Positions 1 through 11,972 of a stretch of DNA of 64,000 bases are shown here, piece by piece. Position 1 is the stretch's first letter; each line of letters opens with the position of its first letter. The stretch comes from Marinobacter antarcticus (GTDB lineage Bacteria; Pseudomonadota; Gammaproteobacteria; Pseudomonadales; Oleiphilaceae), in the NCBI RefSeq assembly GCF_900142385.1, contig NZ_FRAQ01000002.1, forward strand, positions 310,001 to 374,000, written 5' to 3'. The position numbers were made by a program, and so were the translations under genes. The notes beneath the pieces were generated by a model. That model searched no databases. It had not been told where the DNA came from and worked only from the letters and a program-made list of their open reading frames with translations.

Positions 1-1
1 C

Positions 2-2404
2 GGTGACAAGCTTCAGCAAGCGGAAGACGCCATGAGCGAGTGGCAGCAGCGCTGGGAAGAGTTCAGCTCACGCTCCGCAGATGCCCGCCGCGAGGCGGAG
101 CTTGCACAATCCCGCATCCGTTCCCTGGAAGAGGCTATAGACCAGTTGCTCGCACGCCAGAGCAAGCTTCACGATGAGCAGGCGCAGCTGGACGGGCAGG
201 TTGATCGGGCAGGGCTTGAGGAGTTTCAGGAACAGCAGGAGGCGTTGGAGCTTCAGCGCGAGGAAGCCGCTGAGCGCATCGAAGCAGTGCAGGATGAACT
301 CCATGATGCTCGTCATAACCAGCGTGATACAGAGCAGAGTCTGGCTGATGCGCGACAGCGGGTTCAGAGCCTGCAGGCGGCGTTGGAATCCCAGCAGGCT
401 TTGCTTGATGAACAAATGGGCGGGCAGAATGACACCCTGCAGGCGTGGCTGTCGGAACACAATCTGGGCAACTTGCCCCGGGTGGCCGGCCAGCTTCGCA
501 TACTTGATGGCTGGGAATTTGCGCTGGAGCAGGTGATCGGGCGCTTCAGTCAGGGGCTTTTGTTGCCGGAAATTGATCAGTTTTCACAGGCCTTGCAAGG
601 AGCGCCAAAGGGCCTTGCCGTTATTCAGCCTGGCACAGGCGGCGGTGCTTCAGCTCCCACTCAGGGACTGGCAGGCAAAGTAGATGGAATGACTTCTGTA
701 AATGCCATGCTGGCGGGAATCGATACTGCCGAAACCCTCGTTGATGCGTTGTCACTGAGAGCTGAGCTTGCAGAAGGCCGCAGTATCATTACCCGTGAGG
801 GTGTCTGGATTGCGCGTGACTGGGTGCTGATGCCAGATTCTGACGCCGGTCAGATTGGCGTTATCGAACGCCAGAAAAAAGTGGATGATCTGGCGCATCA
901 GCTGACGCAAGCGGAACAGTCTCTGGAAGAGGTAAGGGCTCGTCATGAGGCATTACAGGAACGCACTGAAAGGGCAGAAACAGCAAGGGATGATACCCAG
1001 GCACGGCTGAGCGAAACAGATCGAGAGCTTGGTTTGGTGGTCTCCAGGATTAGTGGACTTCGCGCTCGCGCCGAACAGATTGATGCGCGACTTGCACGGA
1101 TTCACGAGGATGTATCGGACGTAGCGCTAAACCTGGCAGAGCAGCAGGAAAATCTCGGCGTCGCCCGTGAAGAATGGCAGCAGGCGCTGATCCTGACGGA
1201 AGACGGGGATGATGAAAAAGAGCGCCTGCTTGAGCAGCGCGACATGCTCAGAGAAAAGCTCGATGGCCTGCGCCAGGAAGCGCGCCACGACCGGGATCAC
1301 GCCCATCAGCTGCAACTTCAGATGCAGACGCTCAGCAGTCAGCGCGACGGGCTTAGCCAGACCATAGACCGCATGCAGCTGCAGAAAGAGCGGCTGGAGG
1401 AACGCCTGGAAATGCTCAGGGAATCCCGGGAAAGTGCGGAAGAGCCTATGGAAGATCTTCAGATGCAGCTTGAAGGGCTGCTGGATCGCCGGCTTGCGGA
1501 GGAAGAAAAGCTGGGTGCGGCCCGTGATGCGCTGGAGGAAATTGATCGCGAGGTGCGGGAAAAAGAGCAGGGCAGAAGTGGTACGGACCACCGGATACAG
1601 GACGTCCGGTCAAAGCTCGAAAAGCTGAAAATGGAATCTCAGGCGCTCGAGATCCGCTCCGGGAATTATATTGAGCAGCTTGAAGAGCTGGATGTAAAGC
1701 TTCAGGACATATTGCCTCAGCTGCCTGGGGATGCAAATCAGGATGAATGGGCGGCAGAGCTTGAAAGAATCGGTAGCCGCATTCAGCGCCTTGGTGCCAT
1801 AAACCTTGCGGCGATTGATGAGTATCAGGTTCAGAGTGAGCGCAAGACCTATCTTGATAGCCAGCACGAAGACCTGATGGAAGCTCTGGAGATTCTTGAT
1901 ACAGCGATCCGCAAGATTGATCGCGAAACCCGTCAGCGCTTTAAGGAAACCTTTGATCAGATTAACGGAGGCTTGCAGGCACTGTTCCCGAAAGTGTTTG
2001 GCGGCGGCAATGCCTATCTGGAACTGACGGGCGAGGACCTTCTGGAAACGGGCGTGACGATCATGGCGCGCCCTCCGGGCAAGAAGAACAGCACCATCCA
2101 CCTGCTTTCCGGTGGCGAGAAGGCATTGACCGCGATTGCTCTGGTATTTTCCATTTTCCAGCTCAACCCGGCGCCTTTCTGTATGCTGGATGAGGTAGAC
2201 GCGCCTCTTGACGACGCCAACGTCGGCCGTTATGCGAATCTGGTGAAAGAAATGTCGAAACAGGTACAATTTATCTACATAACCCATAATAAGATCGCTA
2301 TGGAAATGGCGGACCAGCTTATGGGCGTTACCATGCACGAACCCGGATGTTCGCGTCTGGTTTCCGTGGATGTGGAAGAGGCGGCTGCTTTGGCAGAGGC
2401 CTGA
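2..2404 (+). CDS. smc: Chromosome segregation SMC ATPase (3' part)
   Basis: The reading frame is open from base 2, so the gene starts before the window and only about 800 C-terminal residues are present. SMC dimers organise and segregate the chromosome with ScpA and ScpB. Visible in order: end of the first coiled coil, a hinge-like globular stretch (about bases 430-870), a long Glu/Arg/Gln-rich returning coiled coil, and the C-terminal ATPase half with signature LSGGEKALTAIAL (near 2105) and Walker B FCMLDEVDAPLDD (near 2178). The D-loop and the switch histidine in YITHNK follow. zipA and ligA lie downstream on the same strand, an order common in Pseudomonas-like bacteria. Identity is very secure. 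Confidence 0.97.
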   Translation, partial: GDKLQQAEDAMSEWQQRWEEFSSRSADARREAELAQSRIRSLEEAIDQLLARQSKLHDEQAQLDGQVDRAGLEEFQEQQEALELQREEAAERIEAVQDELHDARHNQRDTEQSLADARQRVQSLQAALESQQALLDEQMGGQNDTLQAWLSEHNLGNLPRVAGQLRILDGWEFALEQVIGRFSQGLLLPEIDQFSQALQGAPKGLAVIQPGTGGGASAPTQGLAGKVDGMTSVNAMLAGIDTAETLVDALSLRAELAEGRSIITREGVWIARDWVLMPDSDAGQIGVIERQKKVDDLAHQLTQAEQSLEEVRARHEALQERTERAETARDDTQARLSETDRELGLVVSRISGLRARAEQIDARLARIHEDVSDVALNLAEQQENLGVAREEWQQALILTEDGDDEKERLLEQRDMLREKLDGLRQEARHDRDHAHQLQLQMQTLSSQRDGLSQTIDRMQLQKERLEERLEMLRESRESAEEPMEDLQMQLEGLLDRRLAEEEKLGAARDALEEIDREVREKEQGRSGTDHRIQDVRSKLEKLKMESQALEIRSGNYIEQLEELDVKLQDILPQLPGDANQDEWAAELERIGSRIQRLGAINLAAIDEYQVQSERKTYLDSQHEDLMEALEILDTAIRKIDRETRQRFKETFDQINGGLQALFPKVFGGGNAYLELTGEDLLETGVTIMARPPGKKNSTIHLLSGGEKALTAIALVFSIFQLNPAPFCMLDEVDAPLDDANVGRYANLVKEMSKQVQFIYITHNKIAMEMADQLMGVTMHEPGCSRLVSVDVEEAAALAEA

Positions 2405-2551
2405 AACCTGGTTGGCCAGAAATCCGCCAAGAATGACAAAAAGGCCATGTGAAGCGGCTTTGCGTTGTATTCACTACGGGCTTTTTTTAGAGTAGCAGCG
2501 GGAGCTTTTCATTCGCTCCCGGACCCGATCTGCAAACAGGACAGCAGCACT

Positions 2552-3520
2552 ATGTCACTTAGGGAATGGTTAATTGCCATCGGTACCCTCGTTATCATCG
2601 GCATTGTTATAGACGGTTTAAGGCGCATGCGCCGCGCCCGAAAGGAGTCTATTGAGATTTCTTCCGGTATGGGCGTTGATGACCTGAAAGAATCTCCGCT
2701 GGATGAAAATCATAATCCTGAGCTCCCGAATGGAGGGGCGAGGACTATTTCAAAAGATACGTTGGAAGAGCGCGGGTATGTGCGACGTGAAAAACCGTCG
2801 CGCTCCCGCGTTATAAAACAAAAGCCGACACGGCCCGTTCGTGAAGCTCGGTTGAAAGATGACATTTTGCCCGACGATTCACCTCAGAGTGATGGTGAAG
2901 ATTCTGGTCTGTCCTCCATTGAGCAGGAAGATTTAACGGTTGATACAGGTTGGGGCGCGGAAGATGACGATCTCTCTCCGCCAGAACAGTCTGCTGAAAC
3001 GACCATCGACGTGGAAGAAGATACGGCCCGCCGTGAGCCTCGAAACGTTGGTCCGGAGCAGCCGCTGGCCGGCGCTAACCGGCCGGAAGCCCGTGAGGTT
3101 ATTGTGATCAACGTGCTCGCCCGCCAGGGAGAGGATTTTAGTGGAAGCGCATTGCAGAAGCTGTTTGAAGCCTGCGGCCTGGTTCATGGTGATATGAAAA
3201 TCTATCACCGCCATGAAGCAGAGGACACCATCAGCCCCGTGCAGTTCAGCGTCGCGAATGCCGTGGAGCCGGGCACGTTTAAACCCAACGACGTAGCTGC
3301 TATGACGACACCAGGAATCAGCTTTTTCATGAGTCTACCGGGCCCGACCAGCGCGTTGCAGGCCTTTGATTTCATGCTCGAAACTGCACAATGCGTTGTT
3401 CGAAATCTTGGCGGCGAGCTTAAGGATGAACGTCGTAGCGTGATGACGGCCCAAACGATTGAGCACTGCCGCCAGCGCATTCGCGAGTTCGAGCGCAAGC
3501 AGCGATCGCCGCAGCACTGA
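2552..3520 (+). CDS. zipA: Cell division protein ZipA
   Basis: ZipA anchors FtsZ to the inner membrane at the septum. The ATG at 2552 is chosen because the protein then begins MSLREWLIAIGTLVIIGIVIDGL, one N-terminal membrane helix followed by a basic stretch (RRMRRARK), as in known ZipA. An upstream in-frame start at 2465 would add 29 poorly matching residues. Residues about 40-190 are a charged, low-complexity linker. The last 140 residues form the FtsZ-binding domain, starting near EVIVINVLARQGEDFSG. At 322 residues it has the family's usual size. It sits between smc and ligA, its normal place, and is followed by a strong hairpin terminator. Confidence 0.95.
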   Translation: MSLREWLIAIGTLVIIGIVIDGLRRMRRARKESIEISSGMGVDDLKESPLDENHNPELPNGGARTISKDTLEERGYVRREKPSRSRVIKQKPTRPVREARLKDDILPDDSPQSDGEDSGLSSIEQEDLTVDTGWGAEDDDLSPPEQSAETTIDVEEDTARREPRNVGPEQPLAGANRPEAREVIVINVLARQGEDFSGSALQKLFEACGLVHGDMKIYHRHEAEDTISPVQFSVANAVEPGTFKPNDVAAMTTPGISFFMSLPGPTSALQAFDFMLETAQCVVRNLGGELKDERRSVMTAQTIEHCRQRIREFERKQRSPQH

Positions 3521-3544
3521 GCCCGCCTGAGTCAGATCTGAAAT

Positions 3545-5628
<2,084 letters not shown>

Positions 5629-5780
5629 GCACTGGCGTCGCAGTTCTCAGATACCCTCGTTTTCTTGAGCTTTTAGTGGCCGGCACTGCCAGCTGATTAC
5701 TGATTATCGGTTGATACTGCTGTTTAGCCCTGAGGGTGTGTTGCTGACCCCTTAGTTCCTGGATCCTTGGCTGGCGGCCC

Positions 5781-6413
5781 CTAAACGCTGCCTTGCTGTC
5801 CGCCAACGCTGGCGTAAAGGCGCAGGTAGTCTGTGCTGGTGACAACACCAATGGCCTCGCCTTGAGCGTCCACAACCAGAGCGGCACTGAGCTGGTGTGC
5901 CAGCATAAGCCTGGCGAGCTGGTGGGCATCGGTTTCAGGGAAAGCGGTCAGGAACGCCGGCAACTCGATATAGGTCAGGCTCTGGCTCATTGCATCGGCC
6001 TGGTGCTCGTGAAGCCAGGCCAAAAGCCATTGCTGTCCTACCAGCCCGGCAACGTGAGTGTCTGCGGTCACTACCAGATGATTGGCGCTATGTTCGTCCA
6101 TCATGGTGATAGCCTCTGCCACGGTAGCTGAGGCGGGTATAGAGTAAAGTGCCGGGGAGCAGATAGAGGAGACCGGCAGATAAGGCCGCTGGTCTTTGCG
6201 TTCGCCTGCGGCGGCCGCCCCGTACTCTTCCAGTGCGCGATGCCGGCCCGACCGCGCTGCTAGCTGAAACTCGGCGTCCGTTGCTTCACTGCGACCGGGG
6301 TTAATCGGCTGGCTCTCTGTCAGCTCGCTGACATCACCCACGCGTCGCCCACGGAATATTTCCGGCAATCTTGTCCCGACGGGACGCCCTGGCTCGCTGA
6401 CAAAAATGGACAC
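5781..6413 (-). CDS. CBS-domain protein
   Basis: A 210-residue soluble protein, convergent with ligA. The N-terminal 80 residues are low-complexity and charged. Residues about 85-205 hold a pair of CBS domains (first around PALYSIPASATVAEAITMM, second ending AIGVVTSTDYLRLY). Paired CBS domains normally bind adenine nucleotides and act as energy or ligand sensors. There is no attached enzyme or channel domain, so the output is unknown. Related CBS proteins are found beside ligA in marine gammaproteobacteria (recalled, not checked). Confidence 0.8.
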   Translation of the reverse strand: MSIFVSEPGRPVGTRLPEIFRGRRVGDVSELTESQPINPGRSEATDAEFQLAARSGRHRALEEYGAAAAGERKDQRPYLPVSSICSPALYSIPASATVAEAITMMDEHSANHLVVTADTHVAGLVGQQWLLAWLHEHQADAMSQSLTYIELPAFLTAFPETDAHQLARLMLAHQLSAALVVDAQGEAIGVVTSTDYLRLYASVGGQQGSV

Positions 6414-6488
6414 TTGCCTTACCCTCTGGAGAACACACCTTTCAGATCGTGTATCGGCGCAGGAGCGCGGATCATTAGCGGTAATTGA

Positions 6489-8261
6489 TTACGAAGGCGC
6501 CACCTTTGTCTGATGCATGCGCCCGGTCGCCAGCCTTCTGGCCAGAGACACTGGAAGGGCGGACGGCTGCCCCGTTAACTGGTCTGCGACAAACTCTGCG
6601 AGCAGGGGAGCATAGGTGAGGCCTTTGCTGCCCAGGCCGGTCAAAAGATAGAGCCCTTCCATCTCCTGCCCCTCGGCATCAAAGAATGGCCCTGCAACAG
6701 GCTGGTAATCGTGAGTTGTGCAGCGAAACCCGACGCGGCCCGTAAGCTGCTCTGGCAGGTCACCGGTTGCCATTTCCGTTGGCAGCATTTGTGGCACCAT
6801 TGCTGAAAGCTCCCGGATATTCTCCCGGTGACTCTCCGTCGTGGGATCAGGCTCATCACTGTGAAGGTCAAATGTAGCACCTATAACCGCCAACCGTTGA
6901 CCCTGGGAGTCGTGGGTCGGGTTGAAATAGCGGGCGCCGCAGATAACAGCCTGGGGGCTGTCTATGATGGGCTCAGGCAGGTGAGTTACCTGCCCACGAA
7001 TCGCCTTGAAGCGGAATGTGCCCGAGCCTGGAAGCAGTTGCGGGCTGAGATGCCCGGCGCAGATAACAACCTGATCTGCGTGAATGTCCGGGGTTTCAGA
7101 GTCAGCCCCGGAAAGACGCCATTTACCATCAGAGATCGCCATCTGCTCCATTGAGAAACCAAATACTTTGTGAATGCACGGATGCAAAGCGAGTGATTTG
7201 CAAAGTTTGCCTGGTTCCAGCCAGCCGCTGCCTGGAAACCACAACCCTCCACTCTCGAGGCCAACGCCTGCAAGAGCTTCGGCTTCCTGTCTGGTGACTG
7301 GGCGCAAAACGTCTTCCGGGTACTGGTTGCGCTCAATGAACCGGCGTTGACGATCCTGCTCGCTGTCACTCCAGGCCAGCTGCAGCAGACCGGTCGGATG
7401 CCAAAGCTGATCGCGATAGGTGTCGTAGTACCGCTGGCTAAACGTCAGCGCAGAGAGAGCGAGTTCGGTCTGGTGATTAAACTCCACGCCGAGTTTTACG
7501 TACATGGCGCCCTGAAGGTTACCGGATGCAGCCGAGCCAACCTCATCTGCGGAATCTATCAGTGTAACGGCGTAACCTCTTCGTGCGAGGTTGTTTGCGA
7601 GCAGGCACCCCGCAATGCCAGCCCCAATAACAGCCACGGAGGGTGCCGGCGCTTCAGGCGTGCCTGGCTTACTGTGTTGGCGGGTCTCGCTGGTAGTGGT
7701 TTTTTGCCAGGTTTCAGGGGCTATAGCTGGCTCAAAACCGTTCAGTACCCAGGCATCGGCCTTAAAGTGCAGTGTGTTCCAAGCGTCGTGCATGTCACCA
7801 AAGAACAGTGTCAGACGAACCCGGCCTCCAGCCAAAACAATGCGGTGGGTGCCGCGAACCAGTGGTGGATAGCTGGCAACCAGTTCTTCAGCTAGCTCCC
7901 CGAGCTCTGGCCACACCAAAAGCGCTTTTTTGAGATCTTGCGGGGTCAGCGGGAAACGTTCAGAGGCGACGAAATGAAGTGTCGCAGCGTGGGATGGGCC
8001 CCAAGTTTGCCAAGCCTGCCATGTGGCAAGAAAATTAAGGCCTGTGCCGAACCCGGCCTCTGCAACCACGAAAGATCCTGCTTCAGGAACTGAGGAGAAA
8101 CGCGCCGGCAAGTTGTTGTGTTCGATAAACGTGGAACGAAATCCCTCCAGCCCTTTGTTGCGGCTGAAATAGCCATCCCCGAATTGCTTGGATTCGGGAA
8201 CACCGTGGTGCCAGCTTAGCTCCGCCGGCTCTATTGCTGGTGGAGCAGTGGAAAGAGTCAT
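6489..8261 (-). CDS. mnmC: Bifunctional tRNA wobble-uridine enzyme MnmC
   Basis: MnmC finishes the mnm5s2U modification of wobble uridine in several tRNAs. The N-terminal methyltransferase half (MnmD, about 1-195) begins with the hallmark SWHHGVPESKQFGDGYFS and contains the SAM-binding AEAGFGTGLNFL. The C-terminal FAD oxidoreductase half (MnmC2) starts at about 205 with the dinucleotide-binding VAVIGAGIAGCLLANNLARRGY. It ends with the expected YLLTGLGSKGLTYAPLLAE. At 590 residues it is somewhat shorter than the E. coli enzyme (about 670), mainly in the linker and FAD domain. The start lies 16 bases after the cyclophilin stop, suggesting co-transcription. Confidence 0.95.
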   Translation of the reverse strand: MTLSTAPPAIEPAELSWHHGVPESKQFGDGYFSRNKGLEGFRSTFIEHNNLPARFSSVPEAGSFVVAEAGFGTGLNFLATWQAWQTWGPSHAATLHFVASERFPLTPQDLKKALLVWPELGELAEELVASYPPLVRGTHRIVLAGGRVRLTLFFGDMHDAWNTLHFKADAWVLNGFEPAIAPETWQKTTTSETRQHSKPGTPEAPAPSVAVIGAGIAGCLLANNLARRGYAVTLIDSADEVGSAASGNLQGAMYVKLGVEFNHQTELALSALTFSQRYYDTYRDQLWHPTGLLQLAWSDSEQDRQRRFIERNQYPEDVLRPVTRQEAEALAGVGLESGGLWFPGSGWLEPGKLCKSLALHPCIHKVFGFSMEQMAISDGKWRLSGADSETPDIHADQVVICAGHLSPQLLPGSGTFRFKAIRGQVTHLPEPIIDSPQAVICGARYFNPTHDSQGQRLAVIGATFDLHSDEPDPTTESHRENIRELSAMVPQMLPTEMATGDLPEQLTGRVGFRCTTHDYQPVAGPFFDAEGQEMEGLYLLTGLGSKGLTYAPLLAEFVADQLTGQPSALPVSLARRLATGRMHQTKVAPS

Positions 8262-8277
8262 TTTGAGTGCCCTGCCG

Positions 8278-8895
8278 TCATTCCTGTTCCAGCAGGGTAA
8301 CGCTTTCGATTACCACAGGATTTACGGGTACATCAGCCATGCCCCGCACATGCGCAGTCTTCACGCCGGCAATGGTATCAACTACGCCCATGCCTGCCGT
8401 AACCTTTGCGAAGACCGCGTAGCCGGCTCCTCGAACACCAGCGTTCAGGAAATCGTTGTTTGTTATATTGATGAAAAACTGGGAGGTTGCGGAATCGGGG
8501 GCATTGGTGCGTGCCATGGCAACCGTACCACGCAGATTGGGCATGGTTGGCGAGGCTTCATTTTGGATAGGTGTGCGAGTTTCCTTGCGCACCATGTCGC
8601 CTGTAAACCCGCCGCCCTGGATCATGAACCCCGGAATGACCCGGTGGAAAATCGTGCCATCAAAATAACCATCGCGGGCATACTGCAGAAAGTTCTCGAC
8701 CGTTTTCGGAGCGACATCCGGGCGGAGTTGCAGTTCAATGGCACCTTCGCTGGTCAGGATCCGTACTTTCGGCAGCGCCGCTTTCGTGTCAGTAGTGTCG
8801 GTCTGGGCGTGGGCCTGAAGCGTTAAAAAGGACAAACCTAGAATCATAATCAGGACGTGCATCACGTTAGTCAGTGGTTTTACCAAATTTGTCAT
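8278..8895 (-). CDS. Periplasmic cyclophilin-type peptidyl-prolyl isomerase
   Basis: Catalyses cis-trans isomerisation of proline bonds, helping exported proteins fold. The ATG at 8895 gives a signal peptide ([20 protein letters not shown], cut after AHA), then the mature protein. Longer in-frame starts add residues unlike a signal. The cyclophilin core carries [15 protein letters not shown] (with the catalytic Arg), a SQFFINI segment and the C-terminal [11 protein letters not shown]. It resembles PpiA more than the cytoplasmic PpiB because of the leader. It is immediately upstream of mnmC. Confidence 0.9.
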   Translation of the reverse strand: MTNLVKPLTNVMHVLIMILGLSFLTLQAHAQTDTTDTKAALPKVRILTSEGAIELQLRPDVAPKTVENFLQYARDGYFDGTIFHRVIPGFMIQGGGFTGDMVRKETRTPIQNEASPTMPNLRGTVAMARTNAPDSATSQFFINITNNDFLNAGVRGAGYAVFAKVTAGMGVVDTIAGVKTAHVRGMADVPVNPVVIESVTLLEQE

Positions 8896-9094
8896 TTCCG
8901 GGGCTCTCAGTCGGTTAGCGGCAGGTAGAGTTCCTGCAATAATCACATGGACTTGATCGTATTTCGATCTTAACAGATTTGATTCATTGTTCGAGAAGCA
9001 CGCCAGCGCAGAATTGACGATAGCTCGCTGCTTGACCGCATTGGCCTCATTGCCGGTATGGCGGAGAGTGTCTCTGGTGAGTGCGGCGCGCTGA

Positions 9095-9565
9095 TCAGGC
9101 GCTGGCAAGAACCGTGCGGCTTGATACGGTTGTTTGCTGGCCCTTGGCGCCGTATAGCTTCTGTTGGCCGGAGGCGCCCCTGAAGATGTCCGTAAGCCGG
9201 GTCAGGCGCTTCTGCAGATGGTTAATAATCCGCCCGTTGTTTTCGTTAAGAATGTGGCATTCCCGAAGCTTTGTATCAGCTTCCTGCCAGAGGGCGTAAA
9301 GATCATTGAGGCCGGCGCTGCGGATAAAGCGGGAAGGGTCGCCGCTGTCTGGCCGGAACCCCATTGCTACAAGTGTGCGGATCTTTTGCTTTGCGCGCTC
9401 CCGTATTTCTCCGAGAACGGCGTTCTTTTCCTGAGTCAGTGTCTCGAGAACTTTGGTATCAGAACCGGACAGGCAGGACTTCTCCTTTTGCAGAATCTCC
9501 GCCAGAGTTTCAAGCTGGCGGACATCCAGGGAAAGGAGATTCTTCAGATCATCAATTGCAGCCAT
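9095..9565 (-). CDS. flgN: Flagellar export chaperone FlgN
   Basis: FlgN holds the hook-filament junction proteins FlgK and FlgL before export. It has 156 residues, is nearly all helical, and starts [19 protein letters not shown], with the usual pattern of heptad-like leucines and the conserved N-terminal helix of the family. A GGTGAG ribosome site precedes the ATG. It follows flgM by 7 bases and shares the sigma-28 promoter before flgM. The identification rests on flgM-flgN adjacency as well as on sequence, as the family is poorly conserved. Confidence 0.9.
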   Translation of the reverse strand: MAAIDDLKNLLSLDVRQLETLAEILQKEKSCLSGSDTKVLETLTQEKNAVLGEIRERAKQKIRTLVAMGFRPDSGDPSRFIRSAGLNDLYALWQEADTKLRECHILNENNGRIINHLQKRLTRLTDIFRGASGQQKLYGAKGQQTTVSSRTVLASA

Positions 9566-9572
9566 GATTTAC

Positions 9573-9899
9573 TCACCCGAAAATGCTTTTATCCATATCA
9601 AGCATTTTCTGGGCCAATTTTTCTGCATCGACTTTATAGGTGCCGTTTTCGAGCGCTGAGCGAATCTCTTCAATCCGCCCATCATCCATTTCAGGATAAT
9701 CTCCCAGCTTCTGTTCAAGCTGTTTAAGATTCTTGGCCTGACTGCTCAGGTTTACGTTCTCGCCGCGCGCACTCTGGGCCTTGGCATTGGCCTGTTCCGG
9801 GGTCGTTTTCCCGGTATTCTGGCTGGTGGCGGGCTTGTCGGCCGTTGTTCTCTGGGTGTTGACCTGGCCTTGGCCAATTCCATTTAAGTCAACTGACAT
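9573..9899 (-). CDS. flgM: Anti-sigma-28 factor FlgM
   Basis: FlgM binds the flagellar sigma factor FliA and holds it off until the hook is finished, when FlgM is secreted. The ATG at 9899 gives 108 residues beginning MSVDLNGIGQG, preceded by GCAGGTAATGAT. A longer start would read through the promoter region. The first 60 residues are Gln/Thr/Ala-rich and probably disordered. The C-terminal half (NVNLSSQAKNLKQLEQKL and RIEEIRSALENGTYKVDAEKLAQKML) is the conserved FliA-binding region. A near-perfect FliA promoter about 60 bases upstream would give the usual feedback loop. Confidence 0.95.
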   Translation of the reverse strand: MSVDLNGIGQGQVNTQRTTADKPATSQNTGKTTPEQANAKAQSARGENVNLSSQAKNLKQLEQKLGDYPEMDDGRIEEIRSALENGTYKVDAEKLAQKMLDMDKSIFG

Positions 9900-9959
9900 A
9901 TCATTACCTGCTTTACAGTTGAGCCGCACATACGTGGGCTGACTCGGGTTTATATCCAC

Positions 9960-9986
9960 TTAACGGCACAATGCCGGCATACTTTA
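9960..9986 (-). promoter_or_regulatory. Sigma-28 (FliA) promoter of flgM-flgN
   Basis: Read on the minus strand: TAAAGTAT, 11 bases, GCCGTTAA. The enterobacterial FliA consensus is TAAAGTTT-N11-GCCGATAA, so 14 of 16 positions match with the exact spacing. It lies about 60 bases before the flgM ATG, giving a plausible leader of about 50 bases. Confidence 0.85.
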
Positions 9987-10110
9987 GGGGCGGATATATG
10001 CTTTTTGTTAACATTTCGTCACATTCATGACGGGTATTTGCGACGGCGGTCATCCGGTGGCAGTTTTTTGCCGGCGGAAAGAATCTGCCAGTCAATAGTC
10101 GCAGAGACCA

Positions 10111-10812
10111 CTACATTGGCACCTCGACGTGGCCGGGTGCAGTAACGTTCGCCCTTACGGTGCGAGACGAGGCAAGGTTTTCTACCAGAACCTGCTCGCC
10201 AATGGATGCGTTAGCCAGGGCTTTGCCACGGGAACGAACCGAAAAGGATCCGCTGCGGGCAGTGATAATAACATGGTCGCCCCGCGTAACGGCATCAGGT
10301 GCTTCAAGAAGATCCGGCGTCAGAACCGAGCCCGCATTTACCGGTCGGCGAACAACCATGCCTTCTATAAGGTCAACGTCGGTCATTATTCCTCGTCGGG
10401 TGGCATTAACGACGACAGAACGGGTTTTAAGCATGCCGGTTGTTATCCGCTCACCCCGTCCGAAAGGACGGGCTGCAACCAGCGCGGGGCCACTGATCGA
10501 AACCGTGGTTGTTACGAACATACGCCAGGGTCGCTCGCCGCTGCAGGCTACCTGTATAGAGGGATGCTCACTTTTCCAGGGATCACCGGTAAATTCCACA
10601 GCAAGAGGGGCCGAGCAAGGTGCGAGGGCAATTCTGCTATCGATACCGCCTGTCTCAAACGTAACCTTATAACCCTCTTTGGCTTGGGTGCGGCCAAAGG
10701 CAGCAAGAAATGATGTGGTCGCCAGGCGAATATCATCCGCAGTCGTTTCTGCCAGCACAGGGGTGGCCAAGGCCGACATGAATATGAGCGAGACTAAAAG
10801 CGTGGTGCGCAT
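10111..10812 (-). CDS. flgA: Flagellar P-ring assembly chaperone FlgA
   Basis: A periplasmic chaperone for assembling FlgI into the P ring. It has 233 residues. The signal peptide MRTTLLVSLIFMSALATPVLA is followed by the mature protein. The C-terminal half is a SAF domain (about 108-170, AARPFGRGERITTGML) followed by the beta-rich DHVIITARSGSFSVRSRGKALANA. An AGGA site precedes the ATG. It lies upstream of flgM on the same strand, but flgM has its own promoter 150-odd bases further on. Confidence 0.94.
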   Translation of the reverse strand: MRTTLLVSLIFMSALATPVLAETTADDIRLATTSFLAAFGRTQAKEGYKVTFETGGIDSRIALAPCSAPLAVEFTGDPWKSEHPSIQVACSGERPWRMFVTTTVSISGPALVAARPFGRGERITTGMLKTRSVVVNATRRGIMTDVDLIEGMVVRRPVNAGSVLTPDLLEAPDAVTRGDHVIITARSGSFSVRSRGKALANASIGEQVLVENLASSRTVRANVTAPGHVEVPM

Positions 10813-11002
10813 ATGTCCTGGTTTGTCCTATGCTGTCAGTATTACGGCAAAATTACGCATGTAAATGCCTAAGGATTGCGGTATTCCGGCCGTTAAACTG
10901 GTTAATCCGCTTTTGGGCGACGTTATTCTGTCATCCAGGCAACTCATTCTAAAGAACAGCAAAATGCATGCCGGTGCTTCCGGCCGGCCAGAGGAGACTG
11001 CT

Positions 11003-11932
11003 ATGGCAGGGGTATTGGACAGTGTTAACCAGCGTACGCAGCTTGTCGGGCAGAATCGCCTTGAACTTCTTCTGTTCCGTTTGCGTGGGCGACAGATATA
11101 CGGCATCAATGTGTTTAAGGTTAAGGAGGTGCTGCAGTGCCCCAAACTGTCTTCCATACCTAACAGCCGTGCGGTAGTTCGCGGTGTGGCCCACACCCGG
11201 GGCGAAACAATCCCGATAATTGATTTGGGTATGGCTATTGGTCTGCCGGGTATTCCTCAGGAAGACCTGCCCAACAGCTTTGTGATTATTACCGAGTACA
11301 ACCGCAAAACTCAGGGGTTCCTGGTAACCGCGGTAGACCGCATCATGAACATGAACTGGGAAGATATTCTTCCTCCCCCCAAGGGCACTGGTAAGGATAT
11401 CTACCTTACGGCGGTCACGAAAATCGATGATAAACTGGCTGAAATCATAGATGTAGAGAAGATTCTTTCAGAGGTTTCTCCTCTCCGGGAGGATGTAACC
11501 GAAGCAATTCTGAGCAAAAGCGCTGAGCGGGTTTCGGGGCATCTGCCGGTTCTGGTAGTTGATGACTCCGCGGTGGCACGCCGCCAGATAGAGCGCTGCC
11601 TTATAGCGATTGGCATGGAAGTGGTAACTCGGAATGATGGTAAGCAGGCCCTCCAATACCTCAAAGAAATTACGGCAGACGGCTCAAAAGCAAAGGACCT
11701 TCTTTCACTGATAATCTCCGATGTAGAAATGCCCGAAATGGACGGGTATACACTGGTTACCCGGATCAAGAGTGATCCCGCACTCGCTGATCTGTTTGTT
11801 ATGCTCCATACCTCATTGAGTGGCGTATTCAACAAAGCGATGGTACAGAAAGTCGGCGCGGATGATTTTATGGCAAAATTCAGCCCTGATGAGCTCGCTG
11901 AACGAATCATGGAAATCGTCGACCAGAGCTGA
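11003..11932 (+). CDS. cheV: Chemotaxis coupling/adaptation protein CheV
   Basis: CheV couples receptors to CheA through a CheW domain and adjusts coupling through a phosphorylated receiver domain. The ATG at 11003 follows GAGGAG closely; a longer open frame back to 10865 lacks a better start. The CheW domain spans about 1-165 (FRLRGRQIYGINVFKVKEV). The receiver spans about 180-305 with acidic DDS, phospho-acceptor Asp about 240 in ISDVEMPEMDGY, and a C-terminal Phe-Met-Ala-Lys. The divergent flgA and downstream cheR are its usual partners. Confidence 0.95.
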   Translation: MAGVLDSVNQRTQLVGQNRLELLLFRLRGRQIYGINVFKVKEVLQCPKLSSIPNSRAVVRGVAHTRGETIPIIDLGMAIGLPGIPQEDLPNSFVIITEYNRKTQGFLVTAVDRIMNMNWEDILPPPKGTGKDIYLTAVTKIDDKLAEIIDVEKILSEVSPLREDVTEAILSKSAERVSGHLPVLVVDDSAVARRQIERCLIAIGMEVVTRNDGKQALQYLKEITADGSKAKDLLSLIISDVEMPEMDGYTLVTRIKSDPALADLFVMLHTSLSGVFNKAMVQKVGADDFMAKFSPDELAERIMEIVDQS

Positions 11933-11972
11933 CCCTTTATTCATCCGGTAATTCATTAAGAACTGAGAGCCA

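Noticed and set aside
2500..2520. GGGAGC...GCTCCC hairpin between smc and zipA
   Set aside because: No T tract follows and it lies in the zipA leader, so it is not called a terminator.
10948..10976. Possible sigma-28 promoter before cheV (TAAAGAAC ... GCCGGTGC)
   Set aside because: Spacer is 12, not 11, and the -10 half matches poorly; unlike the good site before flgM.
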